A stretch of DNA of 64,000 bases from JBNKHG01 sp050290225 (GTDB lineage Bacteria > Pseudomonadota > Gammaproteobacteria > Pseudomonadales > Cellvibrionaceae): NCBI GenBank assembly GCA_050290225.1, contig JBNKHG010000013.1, positions 62,001-126,000 on the forward strand, given 5' to 3'. A program made the translations under genes and the position numbers. The notes under the pieces are model-generated. The model was given only the letters and a program-made list of their open reading frames with translations, had not been told where the DNA came from and did not search any database. Of the stretch, positions 26,662 through 35,170 are shown piece by piece (position 1 is the first letter of the stretch; every line of letters begins with the position of its first letter).

Positions 26662-26694
26662 AGGACAATAAGAGGATAATAAGAGGACAATAAG
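26662..26694. repeat. Three tandem 11-base repeats upstream of the Rieske gene
   Basis: The unit AGGACAATAAG occurs three times head to tail at 26662-26672, 26673-26683 and 26684-26694; the middle copy has AGGATAATAAG. It lies about 70 bases before the Rieske gene and on the upstream side of pabB. It may be a regulatory array or slippage-prone repeat. Confidence 0.8.
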
Positions 26695-26763
26695 CTCCCA
26701 ATGCGCAACGAGCAATGATCGAATTCGGATTGATGATGGAAATAACGCAACAAGAGAGGGGTT

Positions 26764-27075
26764 ATGCCGTTTTATCCACTGGAAAAGCTACATCAATTGC
26801 ACGACGGTTACAGCAAGTCCTTTCGCGTCGCCGGACAGGATTTACTGTTGCTGCAAAACGACGGACAGGTCTACCTGATCTGTAATCGATGTCCGCATAT
26901 GGATGCGCCTTTGACCAGGGCAACTCTGGAACCGGGCAGTATCCGTTGCCCGGCTCATGGGATTGAATTCGAGCTTGCTTCAGGGGAAGCCAAGGGGGCG
27001 CTGGCAGGGTGTCTCGATCCATTGCAAAAATACCCTATTGCCTACGAGGGTAACACCCTGGGCATAATGCTTTAG
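26764..27075 (+). CDS. Small Rieske 2Fe-2S protein
   Basis: A 103-residue stand-alone Rieske domain. The 2Fe-2S ligands are Cys43/His45 (CPH) and Cys62/His65 (CPAH). Such small soluble Rieske proteins serve as ferredoxins for oxygenases or nitrite reductases; no partner is adjacent. AGAGGGGTT before the ATG is a good ribosome binding site. It ends 18 bases before the convergent rraA. Confidence 0.85.
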   Translation: MPFYPLEKLHQLHDGYSKSFRVAGQDLLLLQNDGQVYLICNRCPHMDAPLTRATLEPGSIRCPAHGIEFELASGEAKGALAGCLDPLQKYPIAYEGNTLGIML

Positions 27076-27093
27076 CGCTAGCGCAAAGCGTCC

Positions 27094-27597
27094 CTATTTC
27101 GGCATCACCAACGGTGTTTTTGAGACGACAATGCCGTTATTGTCGGCATAGATATATTCGCCCGGGTTAAAGGTGACGCCACCAAACTCCAGGGGAATTG
27201 CATAATCGCCGATGCCGCGCTTTTCGGTTTTTAGGGGAGTGGTGGCCAGGGCCTGAACCCCCAAATCCAAGCCGCCAATAGCATCCACATCGCGAATACA
27301 ACCGTAAATTATGATCCCTTCCCAGCCGCAGTTGAGCGCATTTTCGGCGATCAGATCCCCGAGTAGGGCCTTGCGAAGGGAACCGCCACCATCGACTACC
27401 ATGACCTTGCCGTGGCCGGGATTTGCCGCGTGTTCCTTGACCAGTGAGTTGTCCTCGAAACATTTGATGGTAATAATTTCTCCGCCGAAAGAGCGGCGGC
27501 CGCCGTAATTGTGGAAGCGGCAGCCGTTAATCATCGTGGCGACAACCCGTACTTGGTCCGGGTATGCATCACAGAGGTCTGGTGTTACAAAGTCCAT
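27094..27597 (-). CDS. rraA: RraA family protein (ribonuclease E inhibitor)
   Basis: A 167-residue RraA. It forms a ring that binds RNase E and dampens RNA decay; some relatives are instead aldolases (HMG aldolase). The motif GGSLRKALLGDLIAENA and CIRDVDAIGGLDLG are typical of the RraA branch, and length matches the E. coli protein of 161 residues. It lies downstream of aceA on the same strand but behind a strong terminator, so it probably has its own promoter. Confidence 0.88.
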   Translation of the reverse strand: MDFVTPDLCDAYPDQVRVVATMINGCRFHNYGGRRSFGGEIITIKCFEDNSLVKEHAANPGHGKVMVVDGGGSLRKALLGDLIAENALNCGWEGIIIYGCIRDVDAIGGLDLGVQALATTPLKTEKRGIGDYAIPLEFGGVTFNPGEYIYADNNGIVVSKTPLVMPK

Positions 27598-27640
27598 TCG
27601 AATTCTCGCTTTTATTCGCTACAGGTTGAATAAAACAGCG

Positions 27641-27679
27641 ACAAAAAAGGGGTGGACCATCAGGTTCCACCCCTTTTCT
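27641..27679 (-). terminator. Strong terminator downstream of aceA
   Basis: On the plus strand AAAAGGGGTGGA (27645-27656) pairs with TCCACCCCTTTT (27666-27677), 12 perfect pairs; read on the minus strand it ends in a T-run. It lies 23 bases past the aceA stop. Confidence 0.92.
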
Positions 27680-27701
27680 ATTCACCTGATTCGGTTACGG
27701 C

Positions 27702-29300
27702 TTAGCCGAACTGGTTCATGGTGTTGTCTTTACCGGCAGCCTTCAGGGCGGCCTCACCAGCGAAGTACTCCTTGTGGTCGTCGCCCATGTCTGATCCAGC
27801 CATGTTCTGGTGCTTAACGCAGGCGATACTTTGGCGGATTTCCTTGCGCTGTACGCCGGCCACGTAACCCAGCATACCTTGCTCGCCGAAGTACTCCTTG
27901 GCCAGGTTGTCGGTAGACAGGGCCGCGGTGTGGTAAGTCGGCAATGTGATCAAGTGGTGGAAGATACCGGCTTCGCGAGAGGCATCGGCCTGGAAAGTGC
28001 GAATCTTATCATCAGCGGTAGCAGCCAGTTCGGTGTTGTCGTATTCGGCACTCATCAGGTTGGCGCGGTCGTAAGCGGAAACATCCTTACCCGCTTCAGC
28101 CCAGGTGTCGAATACCTGCTGACGGAAGTTCAGGGTCCAGTTGAAGGAAGGTGAGTTGTTGTAGACCAGCTTGGCGTTGGGGATCACTTCGCGAACGCGG
28201 TTAACCATACCGGCGATCTGACCAACGTGTGGCTTCTCGGTTTCGATCCACAGCAGGTCGGCGCCATTCTGCAAAGATGTGATACAGTCCAGTACAACGC
28301 GGTCTTCACCAGTACCCTTGCGGAACTGGAACAGGTTTGAGGGCAGGCGCTTGGGCTTCATCAGTTTGCCGTTTGCCTTGATCACAACGTCGCCGTTGTC
28401 GATATCTTCGGGGCCTTCAACCACGTCGCCATCGAGGAAGCTGTTGTACTGATCTCCCAGGTCACCGGGTTCTTTAGTCACGGCAATCTGCTTGGTCAGG
28501 CCGGCACCCAGAGAGTCGGTACGGGCTACGATTACACCGTCTTCCACGCCCAGCTCCAGGAAGGCGTAACGCACGGCGCGGATCTTGGCGAGGAAGTCCT
28601 CGTGGGGAACGGTTACCTTACCGTCCTGATGGCCGCACTGCTTTTCGTCGGAAACCTGGTTCTCGATCTGGATACAGCAGGCCCCGGCTTCGATCATCTT
28701 CTTGGCCAGCAGATAAGTGGCTTCCGCGTTACCAAAACCGGCATCGATGTCGGCAATGATCGGCACAACGTGCGTCTGGTGGTTGTCGATCTTGTCCTGC
28801 ACTTCCTTTTCCTTGGCGGCGTCGCCTGCTTCGCGGGCAGCGTCCAGCTCGCGGAACAGACCACCCAGCTCGCGGGCGTCAGCCTGGCGCAGGAAGGTGT
28901 AGAGTTCTTCGATCAGCGCAGCAACAGATGTTTTCTCGTGCATGGATTGGTCGGGCAGGGGACCGAACTCAGAACGCAGGGCCGCGACCATCCAGCCAGA
29001 CAGGTACAGGTAGCGACGATCGGTGCTGTTAAAGTGTTTCTTGATGGAGATCAGCTTTTGCTGACCTATAAAGCCGTGCCAGCAGCCCAGTGACTGGGTG
29101 TACTGGGAGGGGTCGTTGTCATAACGCTCCATGTCGGCACGCATGATCCCGGCGGTGTATCGAGCGATATCCAAGCCGGTCTTGAACTTGTTCTGGGCGC
29201 GCATACGGGCGGCAGATTCCGGGTTGATAGCATCCCAGGTCTTGCCAGCGGCAGCCTTAACGGCAGCTACAGCTTCAATGTCTTGTGTGTACTGTGACAT
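27702..29300 (-). CDS. aceA: Isocitrate lyase, large Pseudomonas-type form
   Basis: A 532-residue isocitrate lyase, splitting isocitrate into glyoxylate and succinate. The active-site loop reads EKQCGHQDGK, with the catalytic Cys; the long insert and C-terminus mark the large class found in Pseudomonas rather than the 434-residue E. coli form. The frame runs to 29423, but the ATG at 29300 is preceded by AAGGA and begins MSQYTQDIEA as in homologues. It is divergent from a LysR gene and close to glcB, forming a glyoxylate-shunt locus. The icd gene for the competing enzyme is at 50.4 kb. Confidence 0.96.
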   Translation of the reverse strand: MSQYTQDIEAVAAVKAAAGKTWDAINPESAARMRAQNKFKTGLDIARYTAGIMRADMERYDNDPSQYTQSLGCWHGFIGQQKLISIKKHFNSTDRRYLYLSGWMVAALRSEFGPLPDQSMHEKTSVAALIEELYTFLRQADARELGGLFRELDAAREAGDAAKEKEVQDKIDNHQTHVVPIIADIDAGFGNAEATYLLAKKMIEAGACCIQIENQVSDEKQCGHQDGKVTVPHEDFLAKIRAVRYAFLELGVEDGVIVARTDSLGAGLTKQIAVTKEPGDLGDQYNSFLDGDVVEGPEDIDNGDVVIKANGKLMKPKRLPSNLFQFRKGTGEDRVVLDCITSLQNGADLLWIETEKPHVGQIAGMVNRVREVIPNAKLVYNNSPSFNWTLNFRQQVFDTWAEAGKDVSAYDRANLMSAEYDNTELAATADDKIRTFQADASREAGIFHHLITLPTYHTAALSTDNLAKEYFGEQGMLGYVAGVQRKEIRQSIACVKHQNMAGSDMGDDHKEYFAGEAALKAAGKDNTMNQFG

Positions 29301-29347
29301 GGTCAATCCTTCACAAAGTAGGGTGTTGAGCGCTAACTCAGAAAGCC

Positions 29348-29369
29348 AGCAACGGGTGATTACGTTGCT
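29348..29369. promoter_or_regulatory. Dyad AGCAACG-N8-CGTTGCT in the aceA leader
   Basis: A perfect 7-base inverted repeat with an 8-base spacer lies 48 bases upstream of the aceA start. It may be a repressor site or a leader hairpin. Confidence 0.5.
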
Positions 29370-29390
29370 CATGTTAGATTCTGGCACGAC

Positions 29391-29414
29391 ATAATTGAAA
29401 TAAATGGCAATTAT
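29391..29414. promoter_or_regulatory. Dyad ATAATTG-N10-CAATTAT between aceA and lysR
   Basis: A perfect 7-base inverted repeat with a 10-base spacer near the middle of the divergent gap. It contains the T-N11-A pattern that LysR-type proteins recognise, so it is a candidate operator for the adjacent regulator. Confidence 0.55.
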
Positions 29415-29497
29415 ATTTAACATTCACATCAAGAATAGAGGTGCGGCAGCCGATGAATATTGAGCAGGCGCTTGGTTAATCGGGTGAGGGTGGTGCT

Positions 29498-30451
29498 ATG
29501 CAAATTGGACGAATCGATCTCAATCTCTTGGTTTACCTCGATGTATTACTGCGGGAACGGAACGTTACCAAGGCCGCCAATCACCTGGGGCTGAGCCAGC
29601 CGGCCATGAGCAATGGCCTGCGTCGGCTGCGCGAGTTGTTTGAAGACCCATTGCTGGTACGGACGAGCGAGGGTATGACGCCTACCGAACGGGCCCAGGC
29701 ACTACAGCCCATTATTCGCGATGTGTTGGCTACCGTGGATAAGGCGGTGCAACCCCAGTCAGCTTTCGATGCCGGCTCGGCGGAACGGGTGTTCCGCATA
29801 ATGGCCAGCGATTATGCCGAATCCACCCTTGTGCCTTATATCCTCCATCGCCTGCGGGATGAGGCCCCGGGTGTTACCCTGGACATCATGACACCCAGTG
29901 ATGTCAGCTTTCTCGATGTGGAGCAGGGCAAGGTGGATATGGTGATCAATCGCTTTGACTCCATGCCCCAGTCTTTCCACCAGACAGGTGTCTGGAAAGA
30001 CAGCTTTTCCTGCCTGCTGAGCGTCGATAATCCCATCCTTAACAATTTCACCCTGGAATCCTACCTCCAGGCCCATCATGTCTGGGTGAGTAAGACGGGT
30101 ATGGGAGTTGGTGTGGGCATGAATCCCGGTGACGTCCAGCGCCTGGGCTGGGTGGATGAAGCCTTGAGTCGCCTGGATCGACAGCGCCGCATCACTGTTT
30201 TTACCCGACACTACCAGGCCGCCATGCTGTTGGCAGAGCAAAAGGATCTGGTGGTGACCATTCCTTCAAAAGCGGCCAGGCTTCAGCGAGATAACCCGAG
30301 GGTGGTCATCAAAGAACCCCCCTTTACGATCCCTCCGTTTGATCTGAAGATGGCCTGGAGCCCTTTGCTTCAGCATAACCCCGCTCATCAGTGGATGCGG
30401 CGATTGGTAGTGGATGTCGCGCAGAAAATCGACCGGGAAGCCGGTATTTAG
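29498..30451 (+). CDS. LysR-family regulator, candidate glyoxylate-shunt regulator
   Basis: A 317-residue LysR protein. The helix-turn-helix NVTKAANHLGLSQPAMSNGL is at about residues 24-43, and LDLNLLVYLD-like IDLNLLVYLD at the N-terminus places it near the NodD/LinR group. It lies between aceA (divergent) and glcB (downstream, same strand, 193 bases on). No known glyoxylate regulator (IclR in E. coli, RccR in Pseudomonas) belongs to this family, so a role in the shunt is inferred from position only. Confidence 0.85.
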   Translation: MQIGRIDLNLLVYLDVLLRERNVTKAANHLGLSQPAMSNGLRRLRELFEDPLLVRTSEGMTPTERAQALQPIIRDVLATVDKAVQPQSAFDAGSAERVFRIMASDYAESTLVPYILHRLRDEAPGVTLDIMTPSDVSFLDVEQGKVDMVINRFDSMPQSFHQTGVWKDSFSCLLSVDNPILNNFTLESYLQAHHVWVSKTGMGVGVGMNPGDVQRLGWVDEALSRLDRQRRITVFTRHYQAAMLLAEQKDLVVTIPSKAARLQRDNPRVVIKEPPFTIPPFDLKMAWSPLLQHNPAHQWMRRLVVDVAQKIDREAGI

Positions 30452-30644
30452 TCAATACAGAAGTGACTGGATTAAGCCAGCAATCTGCGCTCTCCGCGCG
30501 GTAGAGAACTGGATGCATGTGTTGGTGAGAATATATTTTCTTTATGAATACTGAAAATAAAAGCTATAAATTAGCTAAATTTAACCCCGCTCACTAAAAT
30601 CTGGTGCTATAACCCCCCATTCCACAGGATATTGAGGCAAGGCT

Positions 30645-32819
30645 ATGACAGAACGAATTCAAAAGGGCGGCTTGCAGATTGCGGCATCACTGTACCAACT
30701 GGTTAGCGATAAGATTGCTCCGGGTACTGGGGTTGAACCGGACGCGTTCTGGGCCTCTTTTGAAGCGATTCTCAATGACCTGGCTCCCAAGAACAGAGCA
30801 CTGCTGGTCAAAAGGGATGAATTCCAGGCTCAAATCGATGCCTGGCACCGCGAGCGTGCCGGACAACCGCATGATGCCAACGCGTACAAATCCTTCCTGA
30901 CCGAGATTGGTTACCTGCTGCCGGAAGGAGATGACTTTAAAGTCAGTACCGAGAATGTCGATTCGGAAATTGCACTTCAGGCGGGTCCCCAGTTGGTAGT
31001 GCCGGTGAAAAACGCCCGTTTCGCTCTGAACGCCGCCAATGCCCGCTGGGGCAGCCTCTACGACGCGCTCTATGGCACCGACGCCATCTCAGAGGCGGAC
31101 GGTGCGGAAAAGGGAACAAATTACAATCCGGTACGCGGCGCAAAAGTCATAGCATTCGCTCGAGCCCATTTGGACCAGGCGGCACCACTGGCTCGCGGCA
31201 GCCATGCCGACGCCAGCCGCTACACCGTGAAAGACGGGCAACTTACTGTAACCCTCACTGATGCCAGCGAAGTGGGATTGGCAGAAACGGAGAAGTTTCT
31301 CGGCTATAACGGTGATCCTGCCACTCCATCCGCTGTACTGCTGAAGAATAATGGCCTGCATATTGAGATTCAGATCGATCGCGAGAGCCCGATTGGAAAG
31401 AGCGACCCCGCCGGCGTGAAAGATCTGCTGGTGGAAGCGGCCGTGACCACCATTATGGACTGTGAAGACTCTGTCGCTGCTGTCGATGCCGAAGACAAAG
31501 TGGAGGTTTACGAAAACTGGTTGGGCCTGATGCAGGGCACCCTGGAAGATTCTTTCGAGAAGGGCGGAAAAACGGTTACCCGTACGCTCAATGCCGATCG
31601 TAACTACACCGCACCTGATGGTTCGGTGCTGACGCTGCACGGTCGTAGTCTGTTGTTTGTCCGCAATGTTGGCCACCTGATGACCAATGAGGCGGTTCTG
31701 GATAAGGATGGTAACGAAACACCTGAAGGTATCCTGGACGGTATGATCACGTCCCTGGCCGCGATCCACGACCTGAAAAACAGGTCTGAAAAAGGTAATT
31801 CCCGTACCGGTTCCGTCTATATCGTCAAACCGAAGATGCATGGTCCGGAAGAGGTGGCTTTTACCTGTGAACTCTTCAGCCGCATTGAAGACGCTCTGGG
31901 ACTGGAGCGCAATACCTTGAAAGTGGGGATCATGGACGAAGAGCGTCGAACCACTGTGAACCTGAAAGAATGTATTCGTGTTGCTCGTGAGCGGGTTGTG
32001 TTTATCAATACCGGCTTCCTCGACCGCACCGGTGATGAAATCCACACATCCATGTTGGCCGGCCCCATGATTCGTAAAGGCGCCATGAAACAGCAACCCT
32101 GGATCAACGCCTACGAAGATTGGAACGTGGACAACGGGCTGGCCTGTGGTCTGCAGGGCAAGGCCCAGATCGGCAAGGGCATGTGGGCCATGCCTGACGA
32201 GATGGCTGCCATGCTGGAGCAGAAAGTGGCTCATCCGTTGTCGGGTGCCAACACTGCCTGGGTCCCGTCTCCGAATGGTGCTACGTTGCACAGCACTCAC
32301 TACCACAAAGTTAACGTGGTCGCTCGCCAGGAGGAGTTGGCCCAACGCCAGCGCGCCAGCCTGGATGACATCCTGACTATCCCGGTGATGGATGATCCCG
32401 CGACACTGAGTACCGAGGATATCCAGAACGAATTGGACAACAATGCCCAGGGCATTCTCGGCTATGTAGTGCGCTGGATTGACCAGGGCGTGGGTTGTTC
32501 AAAAGTACCGGACATCAACAATGTCGGCCTGATGGAGGATCGCGCTACGCTGCGAATTTCTTCCCAGCACATCGCCAACTGGTTGCACCACGGAATTTGT
32601 TCCGAGGAGCAGGTGCTGGAAACCATGAAGCGTATGGCTGTCGTGGTGGACGGGCAGAATGCGGGCGACACTGCTTACACCAATATGGCTCCGGGATATG
32701 ACGGAGTCGCCTTTCGCTGCGCCTGCGACCTGGTTTTAAAAGGCAAGGAACAACCCAATGGTTACACCGAGCCTTTGTTGCACGCATTCCGCCGGGAAGC
32801 CAAGGCGCAACAGGCCTAG
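30645..32819 (+). CDS. glcB: Malate synthase G
   Basis: A 724-residue monomeric malate synthase G, condensing glyoxylate with acetyl-CoA to malate. TIMDCEDSVAAVDAEDK, the catalytic region GLMEDRATLRISSQH and the long inserted domain mark form G rather than A. Length matches E. coli GlcB (723). A ribosome binding site (GAGGCAAGGCT) precedes the ATG. It completes the two-step shunt with aceA on the other side of the LysR gene, and ends at a strong terminator. Confidence 0.97.
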   Translation: MTERIQKGGLQIAASLYQLVSDKIAPGTGVEPDAFWASFEAILNDLAPKNRALLVKRDEFQAQIDAWHRERAGQPHDANAYKSFLTEIGYLLPEGDDFKVSTENVDSEIALQAGPQLVVPVKNARFALNAANARWGSLYDALYGTDAISEADGAEKGTNYNPVRGAKVIAFARAHLDQAAPLARGSHADASRYTVKDGQLTVTLTDASEVGLAETEKFLGYNGDPATPSAVLLKNNGLHIEIQIDRESPIGKSDPAGVKDLLVEAAVTTIMDCEDSVAAVDAEDKVEVYENWLGLMQGTLEDSFEKGGKTVTRTLNADRNYTAPDGSVLTLHGRSLLFVRNVGHLMTNEAVLDKDGNETPEGILDGMITSLAAIHDLKNRSEKGNSRTGSVYIVKPKMHGPEEVAFTCELFSRIEDALGLERNTLKVGIMDEERRTTVNLKECIRVARERVVFINTGFLDRTGDEIHTSMLAGPMIRKGAMKQQPWINAYEDWNVDNGLACGLQGKAQIGKGMWAMPDEMAAMLEQKVAHPLSGANTAWVPSPNGATLHSTHYHKVNVVARQEELAQRQRASLDDILTIPVMDDPATLSTEDIQNELDNNAQGILGYVVRWIDQGVGCSKVPDINNVGLMEDRATLRISSQHIANWLHHGICSEEQVLETMKRMAVVVDGQNAGDTAYTNMAPGYDGVAFRCACDLVLKGKEQPNGYTEPLLHAFRREAKAQQA

Positions 32820-32852
32820 ATTTTAATTCAGTAGAAAGTTTATACCCCCTTT

Positions 32853-32880
32853 AGCCCGGTCCTGGTACCGGGCTTTTTTA
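32853..32880 (+). terminator. Intrinsic terminator after glcB
   Basis: AGCCCGGT (32853-32860) pairs with ACCGGGCT (32867-32874) around a six-base loop and ends in T6. Confidence 0.9.
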
Positions 32881-32954
32881 TGCGTCATCCCGCTTAAACA
32901 TGAGGGGACAAAAGCCGATTGCGTTGAGGGTCTTATCGGAATATCAAAACACCA

Positions 32955-33782
32955 CTATAGCTTCTCGACCCTAACGAAAATCCCCTTTTTCGCCCTAATC
33001 CTGCGTGTATCGAGTTGATGATTCATTGCTGGTGGAAGCGGCTTGCTTCTGCTAATGGATAACCAGGCTCCGAGGTTTCCAATGAGTGTGGTACCCACTT
33101 CGCGAATTTTCCCTTGCTCGTTAAATCGGGCGATGACATCAATTATGACCTGATCGCCATGCAACTGAGGTGACAGATAAAAACCCAATGGTCTTTCCGT
33201 CGGCAGTTCGGTTTCAATGATATGATCCCGATGCAGGCCATAAACCGTTAAGGAGGAAAGTGGTGACTCAGAAGAGAAATACACATTGCTACCTTCAACC
33301 AACTCAATGGATTGAATTTCCCGCGCACGCAGTGGGTGTGTGGTTTTAGAGATTTTATTTTCCAGGAGGGGATAGGATTTTTGGGCTACCGTTATTTGCA
33401 GCCGTGCCAGGGGTTGGTCCAGTTCATCCACCATGGCTTGAATGAGAGCCAATTTGTCTGCAGTGGTCTTTACTACGAGTGTTTGGCCTTGGGCGCTGAA
33501 GGAAGTACTTTCATCAATCAGTGGGCGCAACGCGAGTATTAGGGATTCGGCTCGGCGGTGCTTTAATGGTAGCGTGTAGAAATTGTCATGCCCATTCGCG
33601 GAATCCAGTGTATTGTAGTGTTCAGCGTTTTCATCTGACGAAACGGGTTTGATCGATTCGGTTGCGTTGGGAAGCGAAGGAAAAAACAGGGTGGTGAGTA
33701 GCAAAATCACTGAGAACGGTGCAGTAAGCTTAACGGTCAAGTTTAGTTGTCCCTGTGTTGTAGCATGTGTGCTATTTGCCAT
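32955..33782 (-). CDS. Secretin N1 (NolW-like) domain protein
   Basis: A 275-residue exported protein. A hydrophobic segment at about residues 18-40 looks like a signal or anchor. Next comes a secretin N1/NolW domain (YTLPLKHRRAESLILALRPL to MVDELDQP), then a beta-rich part resembling a secretin wall fragment: VEGSNVYFSSE, GFYLSPQLHGDQVIID and LGAWLSIS. It is too short to form a full secretin pore. Related lone proteins exist in Pseudomonas, without known function. It follows a PLD-like and a GNAT gene on the same strand. Confidence 0.65.
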   Translation of the reverse strand: MANSTHATTQGQLNLTVKLTAPFSVILLLTTLFFPSLPNATESIKPVSSDENAEHYNTLDSANGHDNFYTLPLKHRRAESLILALRPLIDESTSFSAQGQTLVVKTTADKLALIQAMVDELDQPLARLQITVAQKSYPLLENKISKTTHPLRAREIQSIELVEGSNVYFSSESPLSSLTVYGLHRDHIIETELPTERPLGFYLSPQLHGDQVIIDVIARFNEQGKIREVGTTLIGNLGAWLSISRSKPLPPAMNHQLDTRRIRAKKGIFVRVEKL

Positions 33783-33823
33783 GTGCTGATCGATACTTGA
33801 ACCCCTGATTCGCTACGTACTAC

Positions 33824-34324
33824 TCACAAATAAAGCTGTCTCAATTGTGGGTCATCTTCGCTGTGTTGCCATAAGCGGGCAAAGATTTCATCAAGGTTCT
33901 GTACCTCTGGGCCACCATCGTAGTTCGCAAAACCCTTGTACTCCCGTTCGTCGGGGCGGAAAAGTACCTTGTTATCGTCGATCAGTAGAAAGCTCATGTC
34001 CTTGTCGGAGGGTTCAGTACCCAGTTTCTTAATGCGAACTTTACTGGGTAGTCGTGACGCCAATTTGGTCAGCTTGTGCCCCTGTTCGATTAATGGCCGG
34101 GTATCCTTGACGATAATCCTGATATCAGAATATCGGCTGCGACGGGCGAGGCTCGAAATAGCATCGGCAAATACCTGTTGATCATACAGCGGAAAATCAA
34201 GGTGTTCGCTCAACAGGCGCAGCTGTCGTCGGGCCTGAGTACACATCTGCACCGCGTGCAGGCGAAAGTCCTCCAGCCCGTCGAGGATAAGCAGCTGTTC
34301 ACTGACCGAGGATACTTCTGCCAT
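33824..34324 (-). CDS. PLD-like (DUF7931-type) protein of unknown function
   Basis: A 166-residue cytoplasmic protein. The pattern RLLSEHLDFPLYDQQVFADA, then IRIIVKDTRPLIEQGHKL and DMSFLLIDDNKVLFRPDE, resembles one half of a phospholipase D-like fold. The catalytic HKD motif is absent, so enzymatic activity is doubtful. It starts two bases after the GNAT gene ends, hence the two are translationally coupled; in some bacteria the two domains occur together. Function is unknown. Confidence 0.6.
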   Translation of the reverse strand: MAEVSSVSEQLLILDGLEDFRLHAVQMCTQARRQLRLLSEHLDFPLYDQQVFADAISSLARRSRYSDIRIIVKDTRPLIEQGHKLTKLASRLPSKVRIKKLGTEPSDKDMSFLLIDDNKVLFRPDEREYKGFANYDGGPEVQNLDEIFARLWQHSEDDPQLRQLYL

Positions 34325-34326
34325 AG

Positions 34327-34794
34327 TTACGCTCCAAAGGGCCTGACATCTTTTGGGTATACCATATTTCGGTGGGGGATACCCGCGTCCATAAAGACGT
34401 CGCCTTCGACAATAAAACCCTGCTTTTCATAAAAGGGTATAGCATGGGTTTGGGCATGCAGGAATGGTTGTCGTCCGTGGATAAGCGCAGTCTCTACCGC
34501 CAAACGCAGAATATTTGCTCCCAAGCCATTGCCGCGGTAGTCCTTTAGCACGGCCATACGGCCAATTTGACCGCTAGGCAATAATCGAGCGGTGCCAACC
34601 ACATGGCCCTGAGACGTCTGGGCAATGATATGCTGCGCGCCATCATCCAAACCATCCCACTCGTCTTCGACTGGCACCCGCTGTTCCTCGATAAATACTT
34701 TTTGGCGTAACGCGCGCAGTGGTTTTCCGTCACTTTCCCAATCTGTGACCTGCACTTTAAACAAATAGCAATCGGGTTGCTGGTAATCAGTCAT
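34327..34794 (-). CDS. GNAT-family N-acetyltransferase
   Basis: A 155-residue acetyltransferase of the ElaA/YjcF-like group. The acetyl-CoA loop is KDYRGNGLGANIL, preceded by IGRMAVL, and FYEKQGFIVEGDVFMDAGIPH is the family's C-terminal motif. Substrate unknown. It leads a three-gene minus-strand group with the PLD-like and secretin-like genes. The region just upstream holds a broken gene end rather than a clean promoter. Confidence 0.85.
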   Translation of the reverse strand: MTDYQQPDCYLFKVQVTDWESDGKPLRALRQKVFIEEQRVPVEDEWDGLDDGAQHIIAQTSQGHVVGTARLLPSGQIGRMAVLKDYRGNGLGANILRLAVETALIHGRQPFLHAQTHAIPFYEKQGFIVEGDVFMDAGIPHRNMVYPKDVRPFGA

Positions 34795-34800
34795 CGTGAA

Positions 34801-34950
34801 TCAGGCTTCCGCTTGCAAAAGATAATCGACTGCCTCCGTCACAGCTCCAACACCTCCCTGACGTATTTCTCTCGGCTGTTTGCGGTGGTTTTCCGTCGCG
34901 ACAGGGTAATTCAGCCAGATAACCCTCGCAAGTGAACTCTTCGCGGTCAA
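34801..34950 (-). pseudogene. Remnant 3' end of a gene at the island's left border
   Basis: The minus strand is open for 49 codons, ending in a TGA at 34801-34803, six bases before the GNAT start. It reads LARVIWLNYPVAT, then REIRQGGVGAVTEAVDYLLQ at the C-terminus. The GG-x-GAV-x-E pattern followed by a helix resembles the tail of KdsC-type HAD phosphatases. A stop codon at 34951-34953 closes the frame and no start with ribosome binding site is seen, so the gene appears truncated. A genuine 49-codon gene with a TTG start cannot be ruled out. Confidence 0.45.
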
Positions 34951-35085
34951 TTATTGACTATTATCACCTCGTTGCCCAAGGGGAGGGTGGAGAAGTGGGA
35001 GAGATTATTCCAACTGGAACTCAGCACTCCTGAAATATGTCCGATTTCATAATACCTATCAAGCAGGGAGATTTTGATATATCGT

Positions 35086-35114
35086 TTGGATCGCTTCGAA
35101 GTGTTGCTTATACT
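35086..35114 (+). promoter_or_regulatory. Promoter for marR
   Basis: TTGGAT (35086-35091), a 17-base spacer and TATACT (35109-35114) form a good sigma-70 promoter, giving a leader of about 50 bases before the MarR gene. Confidence 0.55.
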
Positions 35115-35170
35115 GCTGTGCTATTTGCACTTGATTATCTTCAGAATAGAGGCAATATCTGAGAACCGCC

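Noticed and set aside
31089..32345. 418-codon open frame on the minus strand of glcB
   Set aside because: It mirrors malate synthase G codons on the opposite strand, has no family resemblance and no ribosome binding site; the glcB frame is a full-length known enzyme.
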